Shown: positions 33,256-43,589, counted from the stretch's first letter. The stretch: 64,000 nt of DNA from Pseudomonas sp. GV071 (GCF_003050835.1 NZ_QAOJ01000015.1:1-64000), one strand, 5' to 3'. Notes: generated by a model not told the origin, from the sequence alone. Program-made: numbers and translations.

Positions 33256-34224
33256 ATGCCCAATTCCCTGCCCCTGATTGATATCGCCCCCCTTTACCAA
33301 AACGACGACGCCGGCTGGCTGGCAGTTGCCAAGCAGATCGACGCCGCATGCCGCGAGTGGGGCTTTTTTTATATCAAGGGCCACCCCATCAGCCCGGAAC
33401 GAATCGACGCCCTGCTGCAGGCCGCGAAAACCTTTTTCGCCGCCAGCGAAGCAGAAAAACTGCGCATCGATATCACCCAGAGCGAACACCATCGCGGCTA
33501 CGGCGGCATCGCCACCGAGCAGCTCGATCCGACCAAACCGAGCGACCTGAAAGAAACCTTCGACATGGGCTTTCATATGCCCGCCGACCACCCCGAAGTG
33601 CTGGCCGGCAAACCGCTGCGCGGCCCCAACCGCCACCCCGAGCAGCTGGGTTGGGAAGCGTTGATGGAACAGCACTACAGCGACATGCAGGAGCTGGCGA
33701 AAACCCTGCTGCGCGCCATGACCATTGCCCTGGGCATCGAACGCGACTTCTTCGATGCGCGCTTCAACGAGCCGATCAGCGTGCTGCGCATGATCCACTA
33801 CCCGCCGCGCCACACTGCCAGCAGCGCCGAACAGCAAGGCGCCGGCGCGCACACCGACTACGGCTGCATCACCCTGCTGTACCAGGACGACGCCGGCGGC
33901 TTGCAGGTGCAGAACGTCAAAGGCGAATGGATTGATGCGCCGCCGATTGCCGGCAGCTTTGTGGTCAACCTCGGCGACATGATGGCGCGCTGGAGCAACG
34001 ACCGGTACAAGTCCACCCCGCACCGGGTGATTAGCCCGTTGGGCGTGGATCGCTACTCCATGCCGTTCTTCGCCGAGCCGCATCCGGATACGCAAATCAG
34101 CTGTTTGCCGGGGTGCTCGGACGCAGCGAACCCGCCGAAGTATCCAGCGACCACCAGTGTGGAGTATTTGCTGTCGCGGTTTGCCGATACCTACGCCTAC
34201 ATCCGCGAGCAAGAGGCGGTTTAA
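33256..34224 (+). CDS. 2-oxoglutarate/Fe(II) oxygenase, isopenicillin N synthase-like (second copy)
   Basis: 322 residues. GFFYIKGHPI in the N-terminal domain; HTDYG and PHRVI carry the Fe ligands, and RYSMPFF the 2-oxoglutarate Arg. GGAG is found before the ATG. Related to, but clearly distinct from, the oxygenase at 4863 (30 residues shorter). Its place right after a nucleoside importer and before adenine deaminase suggests a nucleobase or nucleoside substrate, unproven. A similar gene lies near the adenine deaminase gene in P. aeruginosa (from memory). Confidence 0.85.
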   Translation: MPNSLPLIDIAPLYQNDDAGWLAVAKQIDAACREWGFFYIKGHPISPERIDALLQAAKTFFAASEAEKLRIDITQSEHHRGYGGIATEQLDPTKPSDLKETFDMGFHMPADHPEVLAGKPLRGPNRHPEQLGWEALMEQHYSDMQELAKTLLRAMTIALGIERDFFDARFNEPISVLRMIHYPPRHTASSAEQQGAGAHTDYGCITLLYQDDAGGLQVQNVKGEWIDAPPIAGSFVVNLGDMMARWSNDRYKSTPHRVISPLGVDRYSMPFFAEPHPDTQISCLPGCSDAANPPKYPATTSVEYLLSRFADTYAYIREQEAV

Positions 34225-34233
34225 GGTCAACAG

Positions 34234-34299
34234 CATCGCGGCTAAAGCCCCTCCGACACTGGACCGAAGATTCTTGTGGGAGGGGCTTTAGCCGCGAGC
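34234..34299. repeat. REP inverted pair
   Basis: Facing GGGAGGGGCTTTAGCCGCGA-type units; the left arm has CTCCGAC in place of CTCCCAC. Confidence 0.85.
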
Positions 34300-34367
34300 T
34301 TTTTTACCGTCGCCCCACCATTCCCCCGCTATGCTGTGCCCCTCTCCCTCAAAAACAGGAGCCGCAC

Positions 34368-35054
34368 ATGGCACAGGCAAAATCCGCATTGATCATTGGC
34401 GCCTCGCGCGGCCTCGGGCTGGGCTTGGTACAGCAACTGCACGCCGATGGCTGGCAGGTGACCGCCAGCGTTCGCAGCCAGGCCGGCGTTGACGCATTGC
34501 GGGCCCTGCCAGGGGTGAAGATCGAACAGTTGGATATCAATGACGGCGCCCAGGTCGGCGCGTTGCAAAAACGCCTCGAAGGCCAGACCTTCGACCTGCT
34601 GTTTATCAACGCCGGCGTCTCCGGCCCTGCCCATCAGTCCGTTGAGCACGCCACTGTCGAAGAGCTCGGCCAGCTGTTTATGACCAACGCCATCGCCCCG
34701 ATTCGCCTGGCCCAGCGCCTGGTCGATCAGGTGAAAAAACCCAGCGGTGTATTGGCCTTTATGAGCTCGATCCTGGGCAGCGTGGCCATTCCCGAAGGCA
34801 ACAACATGCCGCTGTACAAGGCCAGCAAGGCGGCACTGAATTCGATGACCAACAGTTTTGTCTGCGAGCTGCAAGACAGCAGCCTGACCGTGCTGTCGCT
34901 GCACCCGGGCTGGGTGAAAACCGACATGGGCGGCGAAGGTGCACCGCTGGATATCGAGACCAGCTGCAAAGGACTGGTGGCGCAGATCAACGCGCAGGCG
35001 GGGAAAGGCGGCTATCGGTTTATTGATTACCAGGGCGAAAGTATTGCCTGGTAA
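34368..35054 (+). CDS. short-chain dehydrogenase/reductase (CsgA/sniffer-like)
   Basis: 228 residues. NAD(P)-binding IIGASRGLGLGL near residue 9, NAG motif in FINAGVSG, catalytic Ser in FMSSILGS and YKASK for Tyr/Lys. AGGAG lies seven bases before the ATG. This SDR branch often reduces carbonyls of unknown substrates. No operon partner is obvious. Confidence 0.85.
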   Translation: MAQAKSALIIGASRGLGLGLVQQLHADGWQVTASVRSQAGVDALRALPGVKIEQLDINDGAQVGALQKRLEGQTFDLLFINAGVSGPAHQSVEHATVEELGQLFMTNAIAPIRLAQRLVDQVKKPSGVLAFMSSILGSVAIPEGNNMPLYKASKAALNSMTNSFVCELQDSSLTVLSLHPGWVKTDMGGEGAPLDIETSCKGLVAQINAQAGKGGYRFIDYQGESIAW

Positions 35055-35061
35055 GTGTTTG

Positions 35062-35165
35062 CCCTCTCCCCCGTGAGCGGGCGAGGGGAGACAAACGGAG
35101 CTTGCCGCATTAACTCGGTCGGCCCCCTCTCCCGCATGCGGGAGAGGGTTGGGGAGAGGGCAGCG
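35062..35165. repeat. CCCTCTCC-type inverted repeat between convergent genes
   Basis: CCCTCTCCCCC arm at the left and GGTTGGGGAGAGGG at the right, with inner hairpin CTCCCGCATGCGGGAG. Third copy of this repeat family in the window. Confidence 0.8.
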
Positions 35166-35167
35166 AT

Positions 35168-36250
35168 CTACAGCCCAATAAACGTCAGCATCAAAAACGT
35201 CGCAAACAAGGCGAAGTGGGTCATGCCTTCAATGGCATTGGTCTCACCGTCATTGAGGTTAATGGCGGCGACGATCAGGGTGATAAACACCATCACCGAC
35301 TGAATCGGCGTCATCGCCATCAGGAACGGTTGACCGGTGTACAGGGCAATGCCTTCCATCACCGGCACGGTCAGAATCACCGTCGACAGCGACGCGCCCA
35401 GGGCGATGTTGACCACCGATTGCATGCGGTTGGCCATGGCCGCGCGCAGGGCGGTGAGAATCTCCGGCGCAGCAGAAATCGCCGCCACCAGCAACGCAGC
35501 CAATACTGGCGGTGCCCCCGTGCCTTCCAGTCCCAGGTCCAGCGCTTTCGACATCACCTCGGCCAACGCGCCGATAACGATCACGCCCAGTACCAGCATG
35601 GCGATGGAAAAGGCTTTGCTGTCGTGCTGCTCTTCTTCGGTATTGGCGCGGCGTTTTTCCGGGTAGGCGTAGCTGAAAAAGTAACTGTGCGGGCCCACCT
35701 GCATGCGCAGGAACAGGGCGTAGAGCATGATCATCATGACCACGGTAAAGGCCGAATAGGCCTTCCACGAACCCTCCGGCACGAACTCCGGCACCACCAT
35801 GGAAATGCCCATGGCAGTGAGGATCATCACGCTGTAGCTTTTCGCCGAGTCGTCGTTGTAGGGCTGCTCGCCATGCTTGATGCCGCCCATCAGCGCGGCC
35901 AGGCCGAGGATGCCGTTGATGTCGAGCATCACCGCCGAATAAATGGTGTCGCGCACCAGGGTCGGCGAGGCTTCGTTGCTCATCATGATGGCCAGCACCA
36001 CCACTTCCACCAGCACCGCAGCCAGGGTCAGGATCATGGTGCCGTAGGGGTCGCCCACCCGGTGCGCCAACAGCTCAGCATGGTGGGCAACGCGCATCGA
36101 GGCGCAGATGATCGCCCCCACCAACGCCAGCGCGCCCACCAGGGCAACGCCCTGGCCGGAGTGCAGCAAGGCATGCTCCAGCGGGTAGGCAATGGCCACT
36201 GCGGCAATCGCGATCAGCAGCAGTTTTTCGTCTTTGAAATGGGCAAGCAT
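35168..36250 (-). CDS. ChaA-like calcium/cation:proton antiporter
   Basis: 360 residues, about ten or eleven helices in two related halves. Each half has the acidic CaCA-type motif: GDPYGTMILTLAAVLVEV and SAAPEILTALRAAMANRMQS. A charged loop at about 200-215 splits the halves. It should export Ca2+ or Na+/K+ in exchange for protons. Monocistronic; no riboswitch was recognised upstream. Confidence 0.85.
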   Translation of the reverse strand: MLAHFKDEKLLLIAIAAVAIAYPLEHALLHSGQGVALVGALALVGAIICASMRVAHHAELLAHRVGDPYGTMILTLAAVLVEVVVLAIMMSNEASPTLVRDTIYSAVMLDINGILGLAALMGGIKHGEQPYNDDSAKSYSVMILTAMGISMVVPEFVPEGSWKAYSAFTVVMMIMLYALFLRMQVGPHSYFFSYAYPEKRRANTEEEQHDSKAFSIAMLVLGVIVIGALAEVMSKALDLGLEGTGAPPVLAALLVAAISAAPEILTALRAAMANRMQSVVNIALGASLSTVILTVPVMEGIALYTGQPFLMAMTPIQSVMVFITLIVAAINLNDGETNAIEGMTHFALFATFLMLTFIGL

Positions 36251-36365
36251 GGGCCGTAGCAGTCCTTGGCAACAAAATGTTGCAGCAGCTTAAGCGGCTG
36301 CGCCCTCACTGCCAACCGGAAGCAGCAAGGGGATTACAGGAGATTCTGTCTCGCTGGTCAGCTAA

Positions 36366-37355
<990 letters not shown>

Positions 37356-37365
37356 TTGCGGCCCC

Positions 37366-37431
37366 GTAGGAGCGGCTTCAGCCGCGATGCTTGTGAACTT
37401 AAAAGCATCGCGGCTAAAGCCGCTCCTACAG
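37366..37431. repeat. REP pair between convergent genes
   Basis: GGAGCGGCTTCAGCCGCGA and an inverted copy with TAAAGCC, separated by about 18 bases. Confidence 0.85.
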
Positions 37432-37439
37432 GTCTCACG

Positions 37440-38831
37440 TTAGCTGGTGACGGCGGAGGAACTGGCCCGCCGCGAAACCACCAGCCAATCCAGCACCCCG
37501 ATCACCACCAGCGACATCCCCACCAGCGGAAACGCCACGCCCAGCGCGATGATGATCACCACCGCCGTTTTCCACAGCGGCAGGTCATGACGCAGAGGCG
37601 GCACGCCCAGTTGCCCTTGCGGCCGACGTTTCCACCAGATCACCAGGCCACTCACCGAGCTAAGCAGAATCAGCAGGCACACCGCCAACATCAGCAGTTG
37701 GTTGGCCAGGCCGAACAGTTTGCCTTCGTGCAGCATCACCCCGGTTTCGACGCCCTTGGCCACCAGGTTGTAGTGCTGCCAACGCACGTCGGCCAGCACC
37801 TGGCCGCTGTATTGGTCGACATGCAGGGTGGCGTCGTTGCGTGGGTCATCGGCAAACAGGGCGATGGTGTACACGCCTTCGTTGCCCTGCGGCAGGGTGA
37901 TGCTGTAGCCCGGCTGCACACCGTTGGCCTGGGCGATGTCGACCACTTGCTGCAGAGGAATCTGCCCCGTGGTGGCGGGCGCCATGTCGGCCATGCTGTG
38001 GCCGTTGTGCGCAGCGTGGGGGTCGACGGCTGGCGGTTTGGAGGCTGGCAGCGGGGTGTTTTCCACGGCCCAGGCGACGGTCTGCGAATCCGCCGTGTTC
38101 AGGCTGCGGGTCTCGACGCCGGATTTCGGCACGTCATTCCACATCGCCGCCGGGAACTGGTTCCACACATCGGCAAAGCTTTTGCCCCAGAAACCGGTCC
38201 AGGTCATGCCGGTGAGCAGCATGAACAGCAACAGCAGCGAACCCCAGAAGCCGGTGACCGCATGCACGTCGCGCCAGAACAAGCGCCCGCGCGCGGCCAT
38301 TCGCGGCCACAACACACCGGCACCCCAACGCCCACGCGGCCACCACAGGTACAGGCCGGACACCACCAGCACCACACCCCACCCGGCCGCTAATTCGACT
38401 AACCGATCGCCAACGGTGCCCAGCAGCAGCTCGCCGTGCAGCGCACGGGCCAGGGCTTGCAGGTTGTTCTGCGCATCCTGGCTGCCGAGCACGATGCCGC
38501 TGTAGGGGTCGATAAACAGGTTGAGCTTGCGCCCTGCCTCGGTGACCACGAATTGCGCGCTGTGGCGCTCATCCACCGGCGGCAGGTATTGGCTGATCGC
38601 CGCCTGTGGATAAGCCGCCTGAACCCGCGCCATTTGTTGCTCGGCGCTGAGCACCTGGCCAATCGGGTTGGCCTGCAACAGGTCGGCGTACATCAGGTTG
38701 TCGAGCTGCGGTTTGAACAGATAAATGATGCCGGTCAGCGACAGCACGATCATGAACGGAATGACAAACAGGCCGGCATAGAAGTGCCAGCGCCAGGCCT
38801 GGTTGTAGAACGACACAGGAGCCTTGCTCAT
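37440..38831 (-). CDS. PepSY-associated membrane protein (PiuB-like)
   Basis: 463 residues, four or five helices, with the family's WHFYAGLFVIPFM opening, WRDVHAVTGFW in the middle and a PepSY-type segment near residues 305-345. A periplasmic loop near 275-290 is rich in His and Met (HAAHNGHSMADM), suggesting metal contact. Relatives act as ferric or cupric reductases or siderophore helpers. It is downstream of a copper chaperone gene, so a copper role is more likely here. Confidence 0.85.
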   Translation of the reverse strand: MSKAPVSFYNQAWRWHFYAGLFVIPFMIVLSLTGIIYLFKPQLDNLMYADLLQANPIGQVLSAEQQMARVQAAYPQAAISQYLPPVDERHSAQFVVTEAGRKLNLFIDPYSGIVLGSQDAQNNLQALARALHGELLLGTVGDRLVELAAGWGVVLVVSGLYLWWPRGRWGAGVLWPRMAARGRLFWRDVHAVTGFWGSLLLLFMLLTGMTWTGFWGKSFADVWNQFPAAMWNDVPKSGVETRSLNTADSQTVAWAVENTPLPASKPPAVDPHAAHNGHSMADMAPATTGQIPLQQVVDIAQANGVQPGYSITLPQGNEGVYTIALFADDPRNDATLHVDQYSGQVLADVRWQHYNLVAKGVETGVMLHEGKLFGLANQLLMLAVCLLILLSSVSGLVIWWKRRPQGQLGVPPLRHDLPLWKTAVVIIIALGVAFPLVGMSLVVIGVLDWLVVSRRASSSAVTS

Positions 38832-38849
38832 AGGTGCGCCCCCCGGCGT

Positions 38850-39332
38850 TCAGTTTTTGTGTTGGGACATATCGTGCTGTTCGGCCGGTGCTTCTTTCTG
38901 CACGGCCACTTGCACGGTCACCTCACCGGCTTTCTCGAAATGCAGGGTCAGCGGGAAACGTTCGCCATCCTTGCCCTGCTGTTTCAGGTTGAACAGCATC
39001 ACGTGGTAAGCCATCGGCGCGAAGGTGGCTTCGCCGCCGGCTGGCACGGTGACGAACTGCACCTGCTGCATTTTCATCAGGCCGTTCTGGTCAATGTGTT
39101 CATGCATCTCGGCCTTGCCGGCCACCGGGGTGTCCACCGAGAGCAAACGGTCGGCGCTGGCGCCCTTGTTGTGGATGATGAAATACACCGCCGAGGTCGG
39201 CGCGGTGGGCGGCATTTCGCGCGACCACGGGTGGTCGATGTGCAGCTCGCCCACTTGGTATTCATGGGCCATGGCAGTGAACGAAAGGGTCAGCAGGGCG
39301 GCAGCAGCGAACAGCGATTTAAACAAGCTCAT
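38850..39332 (-). CDS. PCu(A)C-family periplasmic copper chaperone
   Basis: 160 residues; signal peptide to about residue 22 (FTAMA). The copper site is visible as EMHEHI, LMKMQ and the later YHVML. The C-terminal tail EQHDMSQHKN adds His/Met. ATG at 39332 is used; an upstream frame to 39482 lacks support. It carries Cu(I) in the periplasm. Between DUF2946 and PepSY genes, a common trio in pseudomonads. Confidence 0.88.
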   Translation of the reverse strand: MSLFKSLFAAAALLTLSFTAMAHEYQVGELHIDHPWSREMPPTAPTSAVYFIIHNKGASADRLLSVDTPVAGKAEMHEHIDQNGLMKMQQVQFVTVPAGGEATFAPMAYHVMLFNLKQQGKDGERFPLTLHFEKAGEVTVQVAVQKEAPAEQHDMSQHKN

Positions 39333-39397
39333 CAGAATTCTCCGAACAGTCGAAAGGCAACGACAACACACAGGCACAGACAGCAATGGACCTGGGT

Positions 39398-39778
39398 TCA
39401 GAGCGGAGAAGCGCGGGGGTTGGCCGAGGGCCAGGAGTAACGCGGCGGGGCTTTGCTGCGGGGTTCGAAACTGGGTAAGCAATCACGGCGTTCGCGCAGC
39501 AACCAGCTCAGGCAGAACAGCAGGGCCAGGCCGAGGCTGACGGCGCCGCACAGGGGGCAATTGAACGGGGTGGTGGCGCTGGCGTCGTTGACCGAACCGC
39601 TGCCTGAATCCAGGGTGGGACCGGAGCTGTTGTCTGCCGAACAAAACGCCCCGCCAAAACCGTTCAGGCTCAAGCCGAGCATTTGGCCATGGCCGATCCC
39701 GCAGGCGAGCACGTTGAACAGCACGCTGAAGTACAGCAGCCAGGCCAGCAGTGAGCGGTTGGTCAGGGACGGTTTCAT
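39398..39778 (-). CDS. DUF2946 membrane protein
   Basis: 126 residues. One hydrophobic N-terminal helix, a Ser/Gly-rich loop, a FNCPLC motif and a second helix, then a basic tail. DUF2946 proteins are small and often sit beside copper receptor or chaperone genes; the CPLC pair may bind metal. First gene of the leftward copper-linked trio. Confidence 0.8.
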   Translation of the reverse strand: MKPSLTNRSLLAWLLYFSVLFNVLACGIGHGQMLGLSLNGFGGAFCSADNSSGPTLDSGSGSVNDASATTPFNCPLCGAVSLGLALLFCLSWLLRERRDCLPSFEPRSKAPPRYSWPSANPRASPL

Positions 39779-39833
39779 GGCCGCGACTCTACCACTGCAA
39801 AACGCGCTGACAAGCCCCGGATTGCCGCAGGGG

Positions 39834-40751
39834 CTAGCTGCCCCCGGGCTTGGCGCTAAGTAATTGGCTACAGCGTTGTTGGATAAATTCACGCAGCAGG
39901 TACACCGTTTTGCTCAGTTGGGCGCGATGGGTGCAGATTAGGTTAAGCGCCGCCGGCTCGCCACGCAGTTCCGGCAATAACACCTTGAGGCGCCCGGCCT
40001 GCACATCGGCGGCCACGTCCAGCCACGATTTGTACATCACCCCACGCCCGGCCACGCCCCAGCGGCGCACCACGTCGGCATCGTCGCTGACCTGATTGCC
40101 GCCCACCGTCACGCTCAGCTCGCGCTTGCCATCGATAAAACGCCAGCGCTCGTGCAAGCGCCCGCCAAGCATGTACAGCAGGCAGTTGTGCTGGGCCAGT
40201 TGGTCGATGCGTAGCGGTTCGCCGTGTTGCTGCAAATAGGTCGGCGAGGCGCAAAGCACGCGGCGGTTGTTGGGCGCCAGGGGCAGCGCCACCAGGCTGG
40301 AGTCTTCCGGGGCGCCGTAGCGGATGGCGATGTCCACCGGCTGGCGAAACAGGTCGGCGTTGCGGTCACCGAGCAGCAGCCGCACGTGCAGTTGCGGGTG
40401 TTCCAGCTGGAATTCGTCGAGCCAGGGCAGCAGCACGTTGCGGCCGAAATCCGAGGGCGCGGAAATCTGCAGCACCCCACTAATGTCTACCTTCCTGCCC
40501 GCCAATTGCTGCTGGGCTTCGTCTAGGCTTTGCAGAGCCGCGCGGGCATAGCCGAGAAACTGCTCGCCTTCGGGGGTCAGGCGCAGGCTGCGGGTGGAAC
40601 GGGCGAACAGGCGAACCTCCAGCTCCTGCTCCAGGCGCTTGAGCGCCGCACTGGCCACCGCGGGCGACACGTCCAGGTCGCGCGCCGCCGCCGACAGGCT
40701 GCCGAGGTCGGCGGTACGTACAACGATGTGCAGGTCATCCAGGCGCAGCAT
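39834..40751 (-). CDS. LysR-family regulator
   Basis: 305 residues. Helix-turn-helix in the first 65 residues (GSLSAAARDLDVSPAVASAALKRLE), then a CrgA-type effector domain (GVLQISAPSDFGRNVLLPWL). ATG at 40751. Divergent from the oxidoreductase gene at 40884, which it probably controls; effector unknown. Confidence 0.85.
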   Translation of the reverse strand: MLRLDDLHIVVRTADLGSLSAAARDLDVSPAVASAALKRLEQELEVRLFARSTRSLRLTPEGEQFLGYARAALQSLDEAQQQLAGRKVDISGVLQISAPSDFGRNVLLPWLDEFQLEHPQLHVRLLLGDRNADLFRQPVDIAIRYGAPEDSSLVALPLAPNNRRVLCASPTYLQQHGEPLRIDQLAQHNCLLYMLGGRLHERWRFIDGKRELSVTVGGNQVSDDADVVRRWGVAGRGVMYKSWLDVAADVQAGRLKVLLPELRGEPAALNLICTHRAQLSKTVYLLREFIQQRCSQLLSAKPGGS

Positions 40752-40883
40752 GGTCGAGGTCCTTGGCAAGGCGATTATCAACGGCAGGTTGAAAGAGCCT
40801 CAGCTTCTACGCTGTTTTTCCCACCAGCGAAATAGCCGACCATGCTGACCATCCATTGCCCCTCTTTATTTGGAGCCGTACCC

Positions 40884-41897
40884 ATGAAAGCCATTGCCTA
40901 TTACCAACCCCTGGCCATCGATAACGAAGCCGCCTTGCAAGACATCGAACTGCCCACGCCTACCCCGCTGCCCCGCGACCTGCTGGTGGAAGTACGGGCG
41001 ATTTCGGTAAACCCGGTGGACACCAAGATCCGCAAGAACGTGGCGCCGGAAAACGGCGAAGCCAAGGTGCTGGGCTGGGACGTGGCCGGCGTGGTCAAGG
41101 CCGTGGGCAGCGAAGTCACCCTGTTCAAGGTCGGCGACAAGGTGTTCTACGCCGGCGCCCTGAACCGTGCCGGGGCCAACAGCGAACTGCACGTGGTGGA
41201 CGAGCGCATCGTCGGCCATATGCCGAAAAACCTCAGCTTCACCCAGAGCGCCGCTTTGCCACTGACCGCCATCACCGCCTGGGAGCTGCTGTTCGAGCGT
41301 CTGCAGGTGGCGCAGGGCAACAGCGGTAAGAAGCAGAGCTTGCTGATCGTCGGCGCCGCCGGTGGCGTCGGTTCGATTCTGGTGCAGCTGGCCCGTCAGC
41401 TCACCGATCTCACCGTGATCGGTACCGCCTCGCGCCCCGAGACCCAGGACTGGGTACGCGAACTGGGCGCCCACCACGTGATCGATCACAGCAAGCCGCT
41501 GGCTGAAGAGCTGAAGCGCATCGGCGTCGGCCAGGTCACCCACGTGGCCAGCCTGACCAACACCGACCAGCATTTCGCCCAGTTGATCGAAGCCCTGGCG
41601 CCTCAAGGCAAGCTGGCGCTGATCGACGACCCGAAAAGCCTCGACGTGACCCAGCTCAAGCGCAAGAGCCTGTCGCTGCACTGGGAGTTCATGTACACCC
41701 GCTCACTGTTCGAAACCGCCGACATGATCGAGCAGCACCGCCTGCTCAACCAGGTGGCCGAGCTGATTGACGCCGGCACGCTGAAAACCACGGTGGGCGA
41801 GCACTTCGGTAGCATCAACGCGGCCAACCTGCGCCGCGCCCATGCCCTGCTGGAAAGCGGCAAGGCCAAGGGCAAGATTGTCCTGGAAAGCTTCTGA
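40884..41897 (+). CDS. zinc-type/quinone-oxidoreductase-like alcohol dehydrogenase
   Basis: 337 residues, MDR superfamily. GROES-like N-terminal half (VRAISVNPVDTKIRKN) and Rossmann half with VGAAGGVGSILVQLA. No catalytic zinc cysteine pattern, so it is probably of the quinone reductase (ZADH2/YhdH-like) sort using NADPH. GGAG precedes the ATG. Divergent partner of the LysR gene. Confidence 0.85.
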   Translation: MKAIAYYQPLAIDNEAALQDIELPTPTPLPRDLLVEVRAISVNPVDTKIRKNVAPENGEAKVLGWDVAGVVKAVGSEVTLFKVGDKVFYAGALNRAGANSELHVVDERIVGHMPKNLSFTQSAALPLTAITAWELLFERLQVAQGNSGKKQSLLIVGAAGGVGSILVQLARQLTDLTVIGTASRPETQDWVRELGAHHVIDHSKPLAEELKRIGVGQVTHVASLTNTDQHFAQLIEALAPQGKLALIDDPKSLDVTQLKRKSLSLHWEFMYTRSLFETADMIEQHRLLNQVAELIDAGTLKTTVGEHFGSINAANLRRAHALLESGKAKGKIVLESF

Positions 41898-41900
41898 GCA

Positions 41901-41936
41901 CCCAAAGCATCGCGGCTGAAGCCGCGATGCTTTGGG
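41901..41936. repeat. perfect 36-base REP-derived palindrome
   Basis: 17-base arms CCCAAAGCATCGCGGCT with only GA between them, 3 bases after the preceding stop. Looks like two REP half units joined head to head; likely stops or protects the transcript. Confidence 0.85.
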
Positions 41937-42042
41937 TGGGACTATTGACCGTGTGTCGCTCGAATGATCTCGGTCAAAGACAATTCAGCGCTCAGGACTA
42001 GACTGCAACTTCCTCGACTTTTCCCACCAGCAGGAGGCAGGC

Positions 42043-42222
42043 ATGAAAATTCTTGTTCGTACGCTCTCCACGCCGCAAGGCCCGCTTTGGCAAGTTCGCA
42101 TGGACCAGCATGCGGTGAGTTTTCGCAGTGAGGCGCAGGCCCGCGAGTTCGTGAATACCCTGGAAGCCCGTCTGAAAGCCCCCCACCAGCTACCGCTGGT
42201 CGAACAACGCGCCGCCGGCTAA
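42043..42222 (+). CDS. small conserved protein, 59 residues
   Basis: Reads MKILVRTLSTPQGPLW... to a TAA at 42222. A perfect AGGAGG sits six bases before the ATG, strong support for a short gene. Soluble, with a basic start and mixed alpha/beta pattern; a QVRMDQHAVSFRSEAQAREFV core. No family recognised. Convergent with the Bcr/CflA pump gene. Confidence 0.7.
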   Translation: MKILVRTLSTPQGPLWQVRMDQHAVSFRSEAQAREFVNTLEARLKAPHQLPLVEQRAAG

Positions 42223-42250
42223 GCCGCGCGGCTTTCTACGCTGCGTGCCG

Positions 42251-43441
42251 TTACAAGACACCGAACGGCACGCTCTTCGCGCTGCGCGACGTCACCTGCG
42301 CCAGCACCATCGCCAACACCCCACAGCCGCTGATCACCAGCGCCATCGGCATGGCCGTGCCGTCGTGCAGGATGCCGACCAGGCTGGCCGCGCCAGCTGC
42401 CACGCTGAACTGCAGGCAACCGAGCATTGCCGAGGCGCTGCCGGCATGGCTGCCCTGCCCCGCCATGGCGCAGGCCGAGGCGTTGGGAATGATGCAGCCA
42501 AGGCTGGCGATAAAGCAGAACAGCGGCAGCATCAGCGGCAATAGCTGGGTCGGGCGCAACGCCGTGACCGCCAGCAGGATCAGGGCGAACAGCAGGTACA
42601 ACCAGACAATTCGCACCAGCCAGTAACCCGGCCCGTGGTGGCGCAACAGCCGTGCGTTGACCTGCGCCGTAACGATGAAGCCCGCCGCGTTGCCACCGAA
42701 CAGCCAGCCGTAATGCTCCGGCGGCACGCCATACAGCTCGATGAACACGAACGGCGACCCGGCGATGTAAGCGAACATGCCAGCCATGGCCACGCCACCG
42801 GTCAGGGCATGGCCCATGAACTGGCCGTCGCCGAGCAGCTTGGCGTATTGACGAAAGGCACCGCGCAGCGGTGGGCGGGCGATGCCGGTCGGGATGGTCT
42901 CCGGCAACCACAACGCCACGCCCAATAGACACAACACGCTGAAGCCGGTCAGGCAGTAGAAGATCGATTGCCAGCCAAACAGGTTGAGCAGCACGCCACC
43001 GCCAAACGGCGCGAGGATTGGCGCCACGCCCATCACCAGCATCAGTTGCGAGAACGCCTTGGCCGAGGCCAGCGGGTCACAGAGGTCGCGGATCACCGCG
43101 CGGGAAATCACCATGCCGGCACAGCCACCGAGGGCCTGGACAAAGCGCGCGCCGATCAGCCATTCCAGGTTCGGCGCCATGGCGCAGGCGAACGAGGCCA
43201 GGGTGAACAGCACCACGCCCACCAGCAATGGCAGACGCCGGCCGAAACGGTCAGTGAGTGGCCCGTAGACCAATTGGCCAATGGCCAGGCCGCTGAAATA
43301 GGCGGCCAAGGTCAGTTGCACATGCTCGACATCGGTGCCGAACGCATGGGCCAAGGTTGGGAAGCTCGGCAGGTAGAAGTCGATGGCCAGAGGGCCGAAG
43401 GCGCTCAGGGCACCGAGAATCAGCAAAATACGTAAATTCAT
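42251..43441 (-). CDS. Bcr/CflA-family multidrug MFS exporter
   Basis: 396 residues, 12 helices. FGPLAIDFYLPSFP at the start, LTDRFGRRLPLL between helices 2 and 3, and ARFVQALGGCAGMVISRAVIRD are typical of Bcr/CflA drug:proton antiporters. ATG at 43441. Monocistronic. Confidence 0.88.
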   Translation of the reverse strand: MNLRILLILGALSAFGPLAIDFYLPSFPTLAHAFGTDVEHVQLTLAAYFSGLAIGQLVYGPLTDRFGRRLPLLVGVVLFTLASFACAMAPNLEWLIGARFVQALGGCAGMVISRAVIRDLCDPLASAKAFSQLMLVMGVAPILAPFGGGVLLNLFGWQSIFYCLTGFSVLCLLGVALWLPETIPTGIARPPLRGAFRQYAKLLGDGQFMGHALTGGVAMAGMFAYIAGSPFVFIELYGVPPEHYGWLFGGNAAGFIVTAQVNARLLRHHGPGYWLVRIVWLYLLFALILLAVTALRPTQLLPLMLPLFCFIASLGCIIPNASACAMAGQGSHAGSASAMLGCLQFSVAAGAASLVGILHDGTAMPMALVISGCGVLAMVLAQVTSRSAKSVPFGVL

Positions 43442-43524
43442 GAACGGTCCGGCGGCGGAAGAAAAACGCGGCCGACGATGGTACACCAATAGCAGGCTAA
43501 CGATCTCGCCACAAAGATCAAAGG

Positions 43525-43589
43525 CATCGCGGCTAAAGCCCCTCCCACAAGGATCGTGCGCTTTTGTGGGAGGGGCTTTAGCCGCGAGC
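43525..43589. repeat. REP inverted pair
   Basis: Two facing GGGAGGGGCTTTAGCCGCGA units, between the MFS promoter side and the end of the RND permease gene. Confidence 0.85.

Noticed and set aside
41945-41977. TTGACCG/CGGTCAA inverted repeat
   Set aside because: 19 bases between the arms do not fit the RutR-like spacing; no regulator or target suggests itself.
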